From Streptomyces sp. SCUT-3 (GTDB lineage Bacteria > Actinomycetota > Actinomycetes > Streptomycetales > Streptomycetaceae): a DNA stretch of 64,000 nucleotides. The position numbers were made by a program, and so were the translations under genes. The stretch spans positions 1,124,501 through 1,188,500 of the forward strand of contig NZ_CP046907.1 of assembly GCF_014083985.1 (NCBI RefSeq), read 5' to 3'. The first letter of the stretch is position 1. Every line of letters begins with the position of its first letter. Below, one piece after another: positions 1 to 8,571 of this stretch. Below the pieces are notes generated by a model, which worked only from the letters and a program-made list of their open reading frames with translations, was not told the origin of the DNA and searched no databases.

Positions 1-1050
1 GGCCCCCAGCGAGTGCCCGACCATCGACTTGATGGAGCTGACCGGAACGGCGTAGGCGTGCTCCTTGAGACTGCGCTTGAACGCGGCCGTCTCGTGCCGG
101 TCGTTCTGGCGGGTACCGGAGCCGTGGGCGTTGACGTAGTCGACTGTCTCCGGGGCGATCCGTGAGGCGTCCAGGGCGCTGCGAATGGCCTCGGCCATCT
201 CCCTGCCGTCCTTCTTCAGGCCGGTCATGTGGTACGCGTTGCAGCGGGTGGCGTACCCGGTCACCTCGGCGTACACCTGTGCGCCGCGGGCCCGGGCGGC
301 GGCGTACTCCTCCAGGACGAACATGGCCGCTCCCTCGGCGAGCACGAAGCCGTCGCGGGTGGCGTCGAAGGGGCGGGAGGCGTGTTCGGGGTCGTCGTTC
401 CGCTTGGTCGTCGCCTTGATGGCGTCGAAGCAGGCCACCACGATGGGGGTGACGGGGGTGTCCGCAGCGCCCGCGACCACCACCTCCGCCCCGCCATCCT
501 GGATGAGCTGCACGGCGTGGCCGACGGCGTCGATGCCGGAGGTGCAGCCGTCGGAGACCAGCGTCACCGGTCCTTCGGCCCCCGCGGCCCAGGCGACCTC
601 GGCGGACATCGCACCGGGAGTGAGGTAGTCGAACATGTACGGCGACAGGTGCTCGGGGTCCACGAGCCACTCGCGGCCCCTGTCCGACATCACCAGGTAC
701 TCGTTCTCCAGGCTGGTGGCGGCCGCGACCGCGCTGCCCAGGACCACGCCGATCCGGTGCGGGTCGACGTCGCCGAAGGCCAGTCCGCTGTCCGCGACCG
801 CCTCCTGGGTGCAGGCCACCGCGAACTGGGTCGCACGGTCCATCCTGCGCACCTGTCGCGGCGTCAGCCCTTCGTCCTCCGGGCGGAAGTCGACTTCGCC
901 GGCCACTCGGGACCGGAAGCCCGACGCGTCGAAGAACGACACCTCGCGGGTGGCGGTCCGGCCGTCGGTGAGCAGGCTCCAGAACTCCTTCGTGCCCTTC
1001 CCCCCGGGGGCGCGTACGCCGATTCCCGTTATCACCACTCGTCTGGTCAT
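1..1050 (-). CDS. Type II PKS ketosynthase alpha (KS-alpha), 3' end outside window
   Basis: This gene encodes the chain-elongating beta-ketoacyl synthase of an aromatic polyketide synthase. It would form a heterodimer with a KS-beta/CLF that is presumably beyond position 1. Only the first 350 residues are present, against about 420 for the family. The catalytic Cys is residue 169 in SDGCTSGIDA, which separates it from KS-beta, where Gln replaces Cys. His309 lies in NAHGSGT, and SSIKSMVGHSLGA at the cut end holds the conserved Lys and His346. The ATG at 1050 follows AAGGAG. The 59-base gap to the upstream ketoreductase contains a small GCGGCCGC/GCGGCCGC hairpin (1077-1096). The gene is last in the visible operon, far from its ACP, which is unusual for type II PKS clusters. 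Confidence 0.95.
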   Translation of the reverse strand, partial: MTRRVVITGIGVRAPGGKGTKEFWSLLTDGRTATREVSFFDASGFRSRVAGEVDFRPEDEGLTPRQVRRMDRATQFAVACTQEAVADSGLAFGDVDPHRIGVVLGSAVAAATSLENEYLVMSDRGREWLVDPEHLSPYMFDYLTPGAMSAEVAWAAGAEGPVTLVSDGCTSGIDAVGHAVQLIQDGGAEVVVAGAADTPVTPIVVACFDAIKATTKRNDDPEHASRPFDATRDGFVLAEGAAMFVLEEYAAARARGAQVYAEVTGYATRCNAYHMTGLKKDGREMAEAIRSALDASRIAPETVDYVNAHGSGTRQNDRHETAAFKRSLKEHAYAVPVSSIKSMVGHSLGA

Positions 1051-1109
1051 CGCTGGCTCCTTAAACCGTGGGTCACGCGGCCGCGTCCGCGGCCGCCGGT
1101 GTCGTGGGA

Positions 1110-1895
1110 TCAGTAATTGCCCAGTCCTCCGCACACGTTGAGCGCCTGGGCCGTCACGGAGGCCGCGGCGTCGCCGGCCAGGTAGCCGACCATCGCCGTC
1201 ACCTCGTCGACCTCGACATAGCGGCCGATCGGCACCCGGGCGGTGACCCGCTCCGCGGCCTCCTGCTCGGTGATGCCGTACGACTGCGCGTAGTGCGTGC
1301 GCACCCGCTCGGCCATCGGCGTCTCGACGAACCCGGGGCAGACGGCGTTGACCGTGATGCCGGTTTTGGCGAGGTCCAGCCCCAGGGCCTTGGTGAAGCC
1401 GACGACACCGTGCTTGGAGGCGGAGTACGGGGCGGCGGTGACCGCCCCCTGCTTGCCGGCCGTGGACGCGATGTTGATGATCCGGCCCCACTGCTTGTCC
1501 CGCATGCCGCCGACGGCGAGCGCGGCCCGGGTCACCAGGAACACGCTGTTGAGGTTGGTGTTGATCACGTCGTACCAGAGCTCGTCGGACATCTCGGCGA
1601 CCACGCCGCCTCCGCTGCGGCCCGCGTTGTTCACCAGGATGTCGAGGGGGCCGAAGCGCTCCACCGCCGCGCCGACCAACGCCTCGACGTCCGCCCGGTC
1701 GGTCACGTCGCAGGTCCTGCCGTCCACGTCCAGGCCCTGCTCCTGCAAGCTCTTGACGGTCTCGGCGAGCCGGTCGGCCGAGCGTCCGCACACGTACACC
1801 CGGGCTCCCTCGCGGGCCAGGTGGGTGGCGATCCCCAGACCGATACCGCTGGTGGCTCCGGTGACCAGGGCCACTCGTCCGCGGTGGGAAGACAT
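1110..1895 (-). CDS. ActIII-type polyketide ketoreductase (SDR)
   Basis: This is an NADPH-dependent ketoreductase expected to reduce a specific keto group (C-9 in the actinorhodin system) of the nascent ACP-bound polyketide. It has 261 residues. The cofactor motif GATSGIG lies near residue 13, followed by NNAG, the catalytic Ser in INIAST and YSASK with the catalytic Tyr and Lys. The ActIII-like C-terminus (NVCGGLGNY) and the PGFVETPMAERVR segment identify the polyketide KR subgroup rather than generic SDRs. The open frame extends to 1979, but the ATG at 1895 is preceded by TTGGAGG and aligns with family starts. It lies between the sugar 3-ketoreductase and KS-alpha on the same strand. Confidence 0.93.
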   Translation of the reverse strand: MSSHRGRVALVTGATSGIGLGIATHLAREGARVYVCGRSADRLAETVKSLQEQGLDVDGRTCDVTDRADVEALVGAAVERFGPLDILVNNAGRSGGGVVAEMSDELWYDVINTNLNSVFLVTRAALAVGGMRDKQWGRIINIASTAGKQGAVTAAPYSASKHGVVGFTKALGLDLAKTGITVNAVCPGFVETPMAERVRTHYAQSYGITEQEAAERVTARVPIGRYVEVDEVTAMVGYLAGDAAASVTAQALNVCGGLGNY

Positions 1896-2019
1896 GGTTC
1901 CTCCAAGGAGAAGAGAAGCAAGGGACGGGCCGGGCAGGGCGGTGGACCGGCCTGCCCGCCCGTGGGAGTCTCGCGCCACGGGTTCGACTCCGGTTCGAAG
2001 CGGAGTGGAAGGCCCCTCG

Positions 2020-2988
2020 TCACGCGCCGCGGCGTGCCCGGGTGTTCACCTCGTGCAGGAGTTCCGCCTGGCGTACGACCGGCCCCGGGTCCGCGTGTCC
2101 GTGCCGTACTCCCCGCGCGAACGCCGCGAGCGTCGCTTCCACCTGGTCGTGGGCGTCCAGGGTGATCTCGCGGCGGCCGTCCGGGGTCTCCAGCCGCACC
2201 ACCGGGCGGTGGTCGGCCGCCGGGGTGAACGCGTGGTCGAGCACGACACGGCCCCGGCTGCCGCACAGTTCGTAGACGGAGCGGTAGCCGTGGTCGAGGC
2301 CGAAGGCGAGCTGGGCCGTGCGTCCCCCGGCGTCGCGCAGCAGAGCGGCCCCGCCGGTGTCCACGGCGTCGCCGGGTCCCCGGGACAGCCATGCGCCGAC
2401 GACCTCCAGGTGCGGTCCGAGGAAGTGCAGGGCGGCCCGTACCGGGTACACGCCGGTGTCCCACAGGCATCCCCCGCCCAGGTCGGGACGCAGGCGGATG
2501 TCGCCGGCAGGCCGCCGTGGCACGGTGAACTCGGCCCGCAGCGACCGCAGGTCGCCGATGGCTCCGTCCCGGACCAGCGCCCGCACGGCCTCGTGCTGCG
2601 GATGGTGGACGAACATGACGTTCTCCCACAGCACCAGCCGGCGGCGCCGGGCCAGTGCGTACAGGGCTGCGGTGCGCTCCGGTGCGGTGGTCACCGGCTT
2701 CTCGGCGAGGACGTGCTTCCCCGCTGCCAGGGCCGCCTCGTTCCACCGCTCGTGCAGCGCCGCGGGGAGCGGTACGTACACCGCCTCCACGTCCGGGTCC
2801 GCCAGCAGCTCCGGGTACCCGTGGTACGCCCGGCAGCCGTGTGCGCGGGCCGTCTCGTCGGCCCGGGCGGGGTCCCGGCCGGCCACCGCGACCACCTCGA
2901 CGTCCGGGCTGCGCACGGCAGCCGGCAGCATGCGGCGGCGGGCGATGTCCGCGCAGCCGAGCACCCCCAGGCGCACGGGCGCCGTCAC
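2020..2988 (-). CDS. NDP-hexose 3-ketoreductase (Gfo/Idh/MocA family)
   Basis: The protein (322 residues) has the Gfo/Idh/MocA fold: N-terminal Rossmann motif LGVLGCADIA, the EKPV motif near residue 95 and GGGCLWDTGVYPV in the C-terminal domain. In deoxysugar pathways this family (UrdT/LanT/SpnN type) reduces the C-3 keto group of the unstable 3,4-diketo-2,6-dideoxy intermediate released by the 2,3-dehydratase. The gene starts with GTG at 2988, overlapping the stop of the 2,3-dehydratase (GTGA), so the two partners are translationally coupled, as expected for enzymes that must hand over a labile intermediate. Function is inferred from family and neighbour. Stereochemistry at C-3 cannot be read from sequence, and would be lost if C-3 is later deoxygenated. 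Confidence 0.88.
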   Translation of the reverse strand: MTAPVRLGVLGCADIARRRMLPAAVRSPDVEVVAVAGRDPARADETARAHGCRAYHGYPELLADPDVEAVYVPLPAALHERWNEAALAAGKHVLAEKPVTTAPERTAALYALARRRRLVLWENVMFVHHPQHEAVRALVRDGAIGDLRSLRAEFTVPRRPAGDIRLRPDLGGGCLWDTGVYPVRAALHFLGPHLEVVGAWLSRGPGDAVDTGGAALLRDAGGRTAQLAFGLDHGYRSVYELCGSRGRVVLDHAFTPAADHRPVVRLETPDGRREITLDAHDQVEATLAAFARGVRHGHADPGPVVRQAELLHEVNTRARRGA

Positions 2989-4355
2989 AGCAGGTCCGGG
3001 CAGGCGTTGAGCACCGACAGCAGGGTGCGGGCCTGCACGTTCACGTAGTGTCCGTGCTGGGCCATGGAGGACAGCTGGCCGGGGGTGACCCACTGGTAGC
3101 CGGGCGGGGTCCGGGTGAGACCGGTCTCCACCACCAGGTAGCGGCTGACGGCGTCACGGAACCGGCCGCCCTCCTCGGAGTGGAGCGCCCGGTAGCGGAT
3201 GCGTTCCGGACCGGCGCCGAGGACCTCGTCCAGGAAGGCGGGACGATCGGCGGGCGGGAGGTGGGACCAGTTGGCCGGGTCGCACTGGACGGTGGGGCCC
3301 AGTTCCACGGTGTCCAGGAAACCGCCCTCCACCCGGGCGTGCACCAGGAGGTGGGGCACACCGTCGAAGCGCCGGTACAGGAAGGCGACCACGCCCTCGC
3401 CGACCGGTGCGAACAGCGGCTGTGTCCATTGGGAGACCTCGCGGTTGCCCGCCTCGACCCGGACGGCGACCACCTCGAAGTAGCGCCCGTCGGGCCGGCG
3501 GACGGCGTCGTCGTCCCGCACCCAGCCCTCGAGGCCGTCGAGCGCGGTCCGGGTCGCCCGGAGCTCGTGCCGCGCGCGCTCGGTGGTGAACCAGGACCGC
3601 ACCCCGGTGTCGCTCGTCCGGGCGCGGTCCTCGGCCCTGCCGAGGGGGGCGCAGGCCAGGACGGTGCGCGCGTCCATGTTCACCACGTTGTCACGGCACA
3701 GCAGTTCGCCCAGCTGGCCGAGGGTCAGCCAGCAGAAGTCGGGATCCGGCTCCACCTCGCCGTCCGTCTGGACGATCACGTTGCGGTTGGCCTTGTGGTG
3801 GAACCACGATCCGTGTTCGGACTGGAGCACGTCGGTCAGCACCCGTCCGCGCCCCGGCTCGGTGAAGTACTCCAGGTACTTCACGGCAGCGCCCCGGTGG
3901 ACCTTGGTGTAGTTGCTGCGGGTGGCCTGCACGGTCGGGGACAGCTGCAGCAGGTTGGGGTTGCCCGGTTCCATCTTGGCCTGCATGAGGAAGTGCAGGA
4001 CCCCGTCGAACTCCTTGGCCAGCAGGCCCAGGATGCCGACCTCCGGCTGCTTGATGATCGGTTGCTGCCAGGCGCGGAACGGGCCGGAGCCGACCTGCAC
4101 GCTCAGCCCCTCGACGGTGAAGAACCGGCCGCTCTCGTGGACGATGTTGCCGGTGCCCTCCTGGAACGACCAGCCTGCCAGCTCCCGGAAGGGAATCCGC
4201 TCGACGTGGAAGGCGTGGGCCAGCCGCCGGCCCTCCATCCAGCGGGAGAAGTCCGCGGTCCGCATCCCGGCGCCCTCGGCACGGACGGCGGCGGACCGGG
4301 CGAACGCAGCGGGCAGGGCGGCGTCCACGCGGGGCAGGAGCCCGGCCGCAGTCAC
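2985..4355 (-). CDS. NDP-4-keto-6-deoxyglucose 2,3-dehydratase
   Basis: This enzyme removes the C-2 hydroxyl of dTDP-4-keto-6-deoxyglucose to give a 3,4-diketo-2,6-dideoxysugar (UrdS/LanS/SpnO/TylX3 family). The 456-residue protein shows the family's internal duplication. The first half has GWSF, IIKQPEVGILGLL and SPTVQATRSNY. The second half repeats the plan with GWV, WTQPLF and GPTVQCDPANW. The GTG start at 4355 overlaps the stop of the C-3 dehydratase (GTGA), giving a normal family length. The open frame continues to 4907 but only through upstream coding sequence. Its presence commits the sugar pathway to 2-deoxyhexoses. Confidence 0.93.
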   Translation of the reverse strand: MTAAGLLPRVDAALPAAFARSAAVRAEGAGMRTADFSRWMEGRRLAHAFHVERIPFRELAGWSFQEGTGNIVHESGRFFTVEGLSVQVGSGPFRAWQQPIIKQPEVGILGLLAKEFDGVLHFLMQAKMEPGNPNLLQLSPTVQATRSNYTKVHRGAAVKYLEYFTEPGRGRVLTDVLQSEHGSWFHHKANRNVIVQTDGEVEPDPDFCWLTLGQLGELLCRDNVVNMDARTVLACAPLGRAEDRARTSDTGVRSWFTTERARHELRATRTALDGLEGWVRDDDAVRRPDGRYFEVVAVRVEAGNREVSQWTQPLFAPVGEGVVAFLYRRFDGVPHLLVHARVEGGFLDTVELGPTVQCDPANWSHLPPADRPAFLDEVLGAGPERIRYRALHSEEGGRFRDAVSRYLVVETGLTRTPPGYQWVTPGQLSSMAQHGHYVNVQARTLLSVLNACPDLL

Positions 4356-5659
4356 CGGGCACCCGCCACGAACGTGCGGACGGAGTCGACGACGTAGTCG
4401 ATCATCTCGTCGGTGAGCGCGGGATAGACCCCGGTCCAGAAGGTGTTCTCCGTGATCACGTCGCTGTTCTCCAGACTCCCGGCGACGCGGTGCGGGACGT
4501 CGGCGTAGGCCGGGTGGCGGGTGAGGTTGCCTGCGAAGAGACGGCGGGTGCCGATCTTGCGGCCCTCCAGGAACTCCACCAGCTCGGCCCGGGTGAACGG
4601 GGCCTCCGGCCGCACCGTCAGCGCGAAGCCGAACCAGCTCGGGTCGCTGTGCGGTGTCGCCTCCGGCAGCAGCAGGTGCGGGACGTCCGCCAGGCCCTCG
4701 CGCAGCCGCCGCCAGTTGCGGCGGCGGGCCTCGACGAACCGGTCCAGTTTGTCGAGCTGGCTCAGCCCCAGCGCGGCCTGGAGGTCGGTGGCCTTCAGGT
4801 TGTACCCCACGTGGGAGAAGATGTACTTGTGGTCGTAGCCGGCGGGCAGGTCGCCCATCTGGTACTGGAACCGCTTCAGGCAGCGGTTGCTCTCCCCGGG
4901 CTCGCACCAGCAGTCCCGTCCCCAGTCCCGCAGCGACTCCACGATCCGGGCGAGGGCCAGGTTCGAGGTCAGCACGCAGCCGCCCTCTCCCATCGCCAGG
5001 TGGTGGGCGGGGTAGAAGCTGACCGTCGCGATGTCGCCGAAGGTGCCGGTCGGCCTGCCGCCGTAGGTGGAGCCCACCGCGTCGCAGTTGTCCTCGACGA
5101 GAAAGAGGGCGTGCTGCTCCGCGAGTTCGGCGATCTCCTTCACGGGGAAGGGGTTGCCCAGCGCATGGGCGATCATGACGGCCCGGGTACGGGGGCCGAT
5201 CGCCTGGGCGACTCGGTCCACCGTGGTGTTGTAGGTTCCCAGCTCCACGTCGACGAACACGGGGACGAGCCCGTTCTGGATGATGGGGTTGACGGTGGTC
5301 GGGAAGCCGGCCGCCACGGTGATCACCTCGTCGCCGGGCCGCAGCCGCCGGTCCTCCAGCATGTGGGAGGTGAACGCGGTCAGGGCCAGCAGGTTGGCCG
5401 AGGAGCCGGAGTTGGTCAGATGGGCCTTGCGCAGCCCCATCCGCCTGGCGAACCTGCTCTCGAACCGCCGGCTGCTGGGTCCCGCGGCGATCCGCATCTC
5501 CAGCGCCGCTTCCACCAGTGCCGCCCGGTCCTCCGCGTCCAGCGTCGCGCCGGCCGGCCAGATCTCCGTGACGCCGGGCACGAAGCCTCCTTGGTCCTCC
5601 CGTTCCTGGTGGTACTTGCGGACCTCGTCGAGAACGAGCGCCTTGTGCTCGCTGGTCAT
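4352..5659 (-). CDS. NDP-hexose C-3 dehydratase (SpnQ/E1/ColD-like, PLP/PMP)
   Basis: The protein (435 residues) is aminotransferase-fold. The usual PLP-binding Lys is replaced by His in SFYPAHHLAMGEGG (residues about 222-235), the mark of C-3 deoxygenating dehydratases such as SpnQ, UrdQ and E1. A cysteine cluster, RDCWCEPG followed by another Cys in SNRC (about residues 252-262), matches the [2Fe-2S] ligand region of E1/SpnQ. The enzyme should remove the C-3 hydroxyl through a PMP-sugar radical, with electrons from a reductase. Together with the 2,3-dehydratase it predicts a 2,3,6-trideoxyhexose (rhodinose/amicetose type). The ATG at 5659 lies 4 bases after the 4,6-dehydratase stop, with GAGAGG as ribosome site. 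Confidence 0.93.
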   Translation of the reverse strand: MTSEHKALVLDEVRKYHQEREDQGGFVPGVTEIWPAGATLDAEDRAALVEAALEMRIAAGPSSRRFESRFARRMGLRKAHLTNSGSSANLLALTAFTSHMLEDRRLRPGDEVITVAAGFPTTVNPIIQNGLVPVFVDVELGTYNTTVDRVAQAIGPRTRAVMIAHALGNPFPVKEIAELAEQHALFLVEDNCDAVGSTYGGRPTGTFGDIATVSFYPAHHLAMGEGGCVLTSNLALARIVESLRDWGRDCWCEPGESNRCLKRFQYQMGDLPAGYDHKYIFSHVGYNLKATDLQAALGLSQLDKLDRFVEARRRNWRRLREGLADVPHLLLPEATPHSDPSWFGFALTVRPEAPFTRAELVEFLEGRKIGTRRLFAGNLTRHPAYADVPHRVAGSLENSDVITENTFWTGVYPALTDEMIDYVVDSVRTFVAGAR

Positions 5660-5663
5660 CGGT

Positions 5664-6650
5664 TCACCTCTCGTCGTCCGCGGAGGAGTACTTCGCGGCT
5701 TTCCACCACTGCGGGTTGTCGCGGTACCAGGCGACGGTGTCCGCCAGTCCCCGGTCGAAGGGGACGACCGGGGCGTAGCCCAGCTCCTCGCGCAGCTTGG
5801 TGTCGTCCAGGGCGTAGCGGGCGTCGTGGCCCTTGCGGTCGGCCACGGGGCGTATCGCCGCCCGATCCGCCCCGCAGAGGGCCAGCAGCCGTTCGGTGAG
5901 GGCGAGGTTGGTGCGGGCGTTGCCGCTGCCGATGTTGTAGATCTCGCCCGGTCGTCCCTTGGCGAGGACCAGGTGAACGGCGCGGCAGTGGTCCTCCACG
6001 TGCAGCCACTCGCGGACGTTGCTGCCGTCACCGTAGAGGGGTACCTGCTGCCCCTGGAGCAGGCGGGTGACGAACCGGGGTATCAGCTTCTCGGGGTGCT
6101 GAAAGGGACCGTAGTTGTTGGAGCAGCGAGTGATCAGCACATCGAGCCCATGGGTACGCCGGTACGCGCGGGCCATCAGGTCGGAGGCCGCCTTGGAGGC
6201 GGCGTAGGGCGAGTTCGGCAGGAGCGGCTGCTGCTCGTCCCAGGAACCGTGCGTGATCGACCCGTACACCTCGTCGGTGGAGACGTGCACCACTCTTCCG
6301 ACGCCCGAGGCCAGGCACGCCTCCAGCAGGGCCTGCGTGCCGGCCACGTTGGTGCGGACGAAGGCGGTGCCTGAGGCCACCGACCGGTCCACGTGCGACT
6401 CGGCGGCGAAGTGCACCACCGCGTCGTGTCCGGGCAGGACCTCCCGCAGCAGGTCCGCGTCGCAGATGTCGCCGCGGACGAATGTCATGCGCGGGTGGTG
6501 GACGGGGAGGTTCGCGCGGTTGCCCGCGTAGCTGAGGATGTCCAGCACCGTGACTTCCGCCTGCCCGTACTCCGCGTAGCCGCCGGAGAGGAGGGTGCGC
6601 ACGTACGTCGAGCCGATGAATCCGGCACCGCCGGTGACGAGGAGCTTCAT
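5664..6650 (-). CDS. rmlB: dTDP-glucose 4,6-dehydratase
   Basis: This gene converts dTDP-glucose to dTDP-4-keto-6-deoxyglucose, the branch point for deoxysugars. The 328-residue extended SDR has the NAD motif GGAGFIGS at the N-terminus, HFAAESHVDRS, the STDEVYGS segment with the catalytic Thr-Asp-Glu, and YAASK with the catalytic Tyr and Lys. Its ATG at 6650 overlaps the stop of the thymidylyltransferase (ATGA). It is the second enzyme of the sugar block and is tightly packed with its neighbours. A housekeeping copy may exist elsewhere in the genome. This one is clearly dedicated to the polyketide sugar. Confidence 0.96.
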   Translation of the reverse strand: MKLLVTGGAGFIGSTYVRTLLSGGYAEYGQAEVTVLDILSYAGNRANLPVHHPRMTFVRGDICDADLLREVLPGHDAVVHFAAESHVDRSVASGTAFVRTNVAGTQALLEACLASGVGRVVHVSTDEVYGSITHGSWDEQQPLLPNSPYAASKAASDLMARAYRRTHGLDVLITRCSNNYGPFQHPEKLIPRFVTRLLQGQQVPLYGDGSNVREWLHVEDHCRAVHLVLAKGRPGEIYNIGSGNARTNLALTERLLALCGADRAAIRPVADRKGHDARYALDDTKLREELGYAPVVPFDRGLADTVAWYRDNPQWWKAAKYSSADDER

Positions 6651-7714
6651 GCCGCCATCTCGATCCGTGTGTCGTCGCCCACCATCAGGCGGTGCCGTGC
6701 GGCGCCGCGGTGCGCGGCGCCGACCCGCGCCCCCCGGCCTATGAGCGAGCCGTGCAGCCCCGTCACGTCGGTGATGGAGGCGCGGTCGAGCACGATCGAG
6801 TCGCTGATGCCGCACGCCCGCAGGACGCAGTCGTTGCCGATCGAGGTGCCGGCGCCGATGCGGCTGTCCTCGACCACCGTCCCCGCGCCGATGATCGCCG
6901 GGCCCTCGATGCGGGAGCGCACCACCCGGGCACCGGCCTCGATCACGACCCGGCCGGTGACCGTGCTTCCCGCGTCCACCTCACCGTCGATCGCCCGTGG
7001 CAGGTCCTGGAGCAGGGTGCGGTTGCAGTCCAGCACGTCCTCCGCGCTCCCGGTGTCCTTCCAGTAGCCCGCGTACTCCGTGGCGCGGACGTCGGCGTTC
7101 CGTTCGACCATGTACTGGATCGCGTCGGTGATCTCCAGCTCGCCCCGGGCGCTGGGCCTGATGGCGGCCACCGCGTCGTGGATCGCCGGAGTGAACAGGT
7201 ACACGCCGATCAGCGCCAGATTGCTCGGCGGCTCCCGCGGCTTCTCCACGAGGCGGACGACACTGTCGCCGGCTCCCATCTGGGCGACGCCGAAGGCCCG
7301 CGGATCGGCCACCTTGTGCACCACGACGTGTGCGTCCGGGCGGTGGCGGTGGAAGTCGGCGGCCACGTCGCCGATCCCGTCGGGCAGCATGTTGTCGCCC
7401 AGGTACATCAGGAAGTCGTCGTCCGCCAGGAAGGACCGGGCCACCGTGACGCAGTGCGCCAGTCCGAGCGGCCGGTCCTGCCGGAGGTAGGTCAGCCGCA
7501 CGCCCATCCGCGAACCGTCCCCCAGGACCTCCGCGATGGCCGGCCCCCGGTCCCCGACGATGATCCCGATGTCGGTGATCCCGACAGCGCGGATGTTGTC
7601 CAGGACGTGTTCCAGCACGGGTTTGTTGGCGATGGGGATGAGCTGCTTGGGCATGGAGTGGCTGAACGGCCGCAGACGGGTACCGGTCCCGCCCGACAGC
7701 ACCAGAGCTTTCAT
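6647..7714 (-). CDS. rmlA: Glucose-1-phosphate thymidylyltransferase (long form)
   Basis: This enzyme makes dTDP-glucose from glucose-1-phosphate and dTTP. The 355-residue protein has the nucleotidyltransferase signature LSGGTGTRLRPFSHSMPKQ at residues about 6-24 and the EKPREPPSN segment. It belongs to the antibiotic-cluster long form, with a C-terminal left-handed beta-helix (hexapeptide-like repeats VTGRVVIEAGARVV, IIGAGTVVEDS, IGAGTSIGND). Translation is coupled to the 4,6-dehydratase by ATGA. There is a 24-base gap to the upstream FMN reductase stop. Confidence 0.96.
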   Translation of the reverse strand: MKALVLSGGTGTRLRPFSHSMPKQLIPIANKPVLEHVLDNIRAVGITDIGIIVGDRGPAIAEVLGDGSRMGVRLTYLRQDRPLGLAHCVTVARSFLADDDFLMYLGDNMLPDGIGDVAADFHRHRPDAHVVVHKVADPRAFGVAQMGAGDSVVRLVEKPREPPSNLALIGVYLFTPAIHDAVAAIRPSARGELEITDAIQYMVERNADVRATEYAGYWKDTGSAEDVLDCNRTLLQDLPRAIDGEVDAGSTVTGRVVIEAGARVVRSRIEGPAIIGAGTVVEDSRIGAGTSIGNDCVLRACGISDSIVLDRASITDVTGLHGSLIGRGARVGAAHRGAARHRLMVGDDTRIEMAA

Positions 7715-7738
7715 GAGTTCGCCTTCCGGGGAATGGGG

Positions 7739-8335
7739 TCAGGTTCCGAAGGGGTGCTTCCCGCGCGCTTCGCGCAGGGCGGTCCCCCACCACACGAGCT
7801 GGTCGAGCAGGACCTTGGCAGGCGCCTCGGAGCCGTCCGGGCAACCCCCGTCCGCGAAGCCGTCCCAGTCGTTGTGGAAGCTCAGGGTGTCCCGCAGGGG
7901 CACCAGGTGCAGCTCGGCCAGCACCTGGCGCAGGTGCTCGGTGGCCCGCAGACCGCCGGACCGGCCCCCGTACGAGACGAGCCCGGCCGGCTTGGCCCGC
8001 CATTCGTCCGTGCACCAGTTGAGGACGTTGGCCAGCGCCGGGGAGAAGGTGTGGTTGTACTCGGGTGTCACCAGGGCGTACGCGTCCGCGTCCGCCAGGC
8101 GGCTGCTCAGGGAGCGCCGCAGCGTCTCCACCGCCGGGTCGGTTTCCCCGGCGTAGCGGGACATGTCCAGCGGCAGAGGGAAGTCGATCAGGTCGATGAC
8201 GTCGACGTCGAATGAGCCGTGCTGCCGGGCCCGGCCGGCGAACCACGCGGCGACCCGGGGGCCGAACCTGCCCTTGCGGACGGACGCGACGACCACGGCG
8301 AGCTTGATGGGCGGAGACACCTGTTCCCCAATCAC
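7739..8335 (-). CDS. NAD(P)H-dependent FMN reductase family protein
   Basis: This is a flavodoxin-fold NADPH-FMN reductase (about 194-198 residues) with the phosphate-loop region VVVASVRKGRFGPRVAAW, TPEYNHTFSPALANVLNW and YGGRSGG, as in chromate/quinone reductases. It may supply reduced flavin to an oxygenase, or electrons to the Fe-S C-3 dehydratase encoded four genes downstream; both are inference from position. Two starts are possible. GTG at 8335 overlaps the stop of the epsilon-subunit gene (GTGA), the coupling used throughout this operon, and is chosen here. GTG at 8320 has GGGGAACAG directly upstream and removes five residues. Confidence 0.85.
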   Translation of the reverse strand: MIGEQVSPPIKLAVVVASVRKGRFGPRVAAWFAGRARQHGSFDVDVIDLIDFPLPLDMSRYAGETDPAVETLRRSLSSRLADADAYALVTPEYNHTFSPALANVLNWCTDEWRAKPAGLVSYGGRSGGLRATEHLRQVLAELHLVPLRDTLSFHNDWDGFADGGCPDGSEAPAKVLLDQLVWWGTALREARGKHPFGT

Positions 8336-8571
8336 GATGGCAGGAGGGCGGACACGCCCAAAGGGCCGTTCCGCCAGGAGCAGTGGACGACGGACCGCTG
8401 CCGCTCCGGTCGGCGCCAGCCCGCCGGCCGGGGAGGCGGCTCCGGGGTGCTGTCCGCGGCGCGGCGGGCGGCCAGCAGTACGGCGGTGACCGCGGCGAGT
8501 TCCTCGGGGGTGGGGTCGCCGCGGTGCACCCGGACGACGGGCGGCGCCGCGGCTTCCCGGTCCGCCGTCAC
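8332..8571 (-). CDS. accE: Acyl-CoA carboxylase epsilon subunit
   Basis: This small protein (79 residues) has the actinobacterial epsilon-subunit motif VVRVHRGDPTPEELAAVTA near its N-terminus, an Ala/Arg/Pro-rich middle and a Trp-containing tail (SVVHCSWRNG). Epsilon subunits bind and stimulate the carboxyltransferase beta subunit of acetyl/propionyl-CoA carboxylases. The GTG at 8571 overlaps the beta-subunit stop (GTGA), so the pair is co-translated. Its place inside a type II PKS operon implies a dedicated malonyl-CoA supply. The biotinylated alpha subunit is not in this window and may be shared with primary metabolism. Confidence 0.85.
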   Translation of the reverse strand: MTADREAAAPPVVRVHRGDPTPEELAAVTAVLLAARRAADSTPEPPPRPAGWRRPERQRSVVHCSWRNGPLGVSALLPS

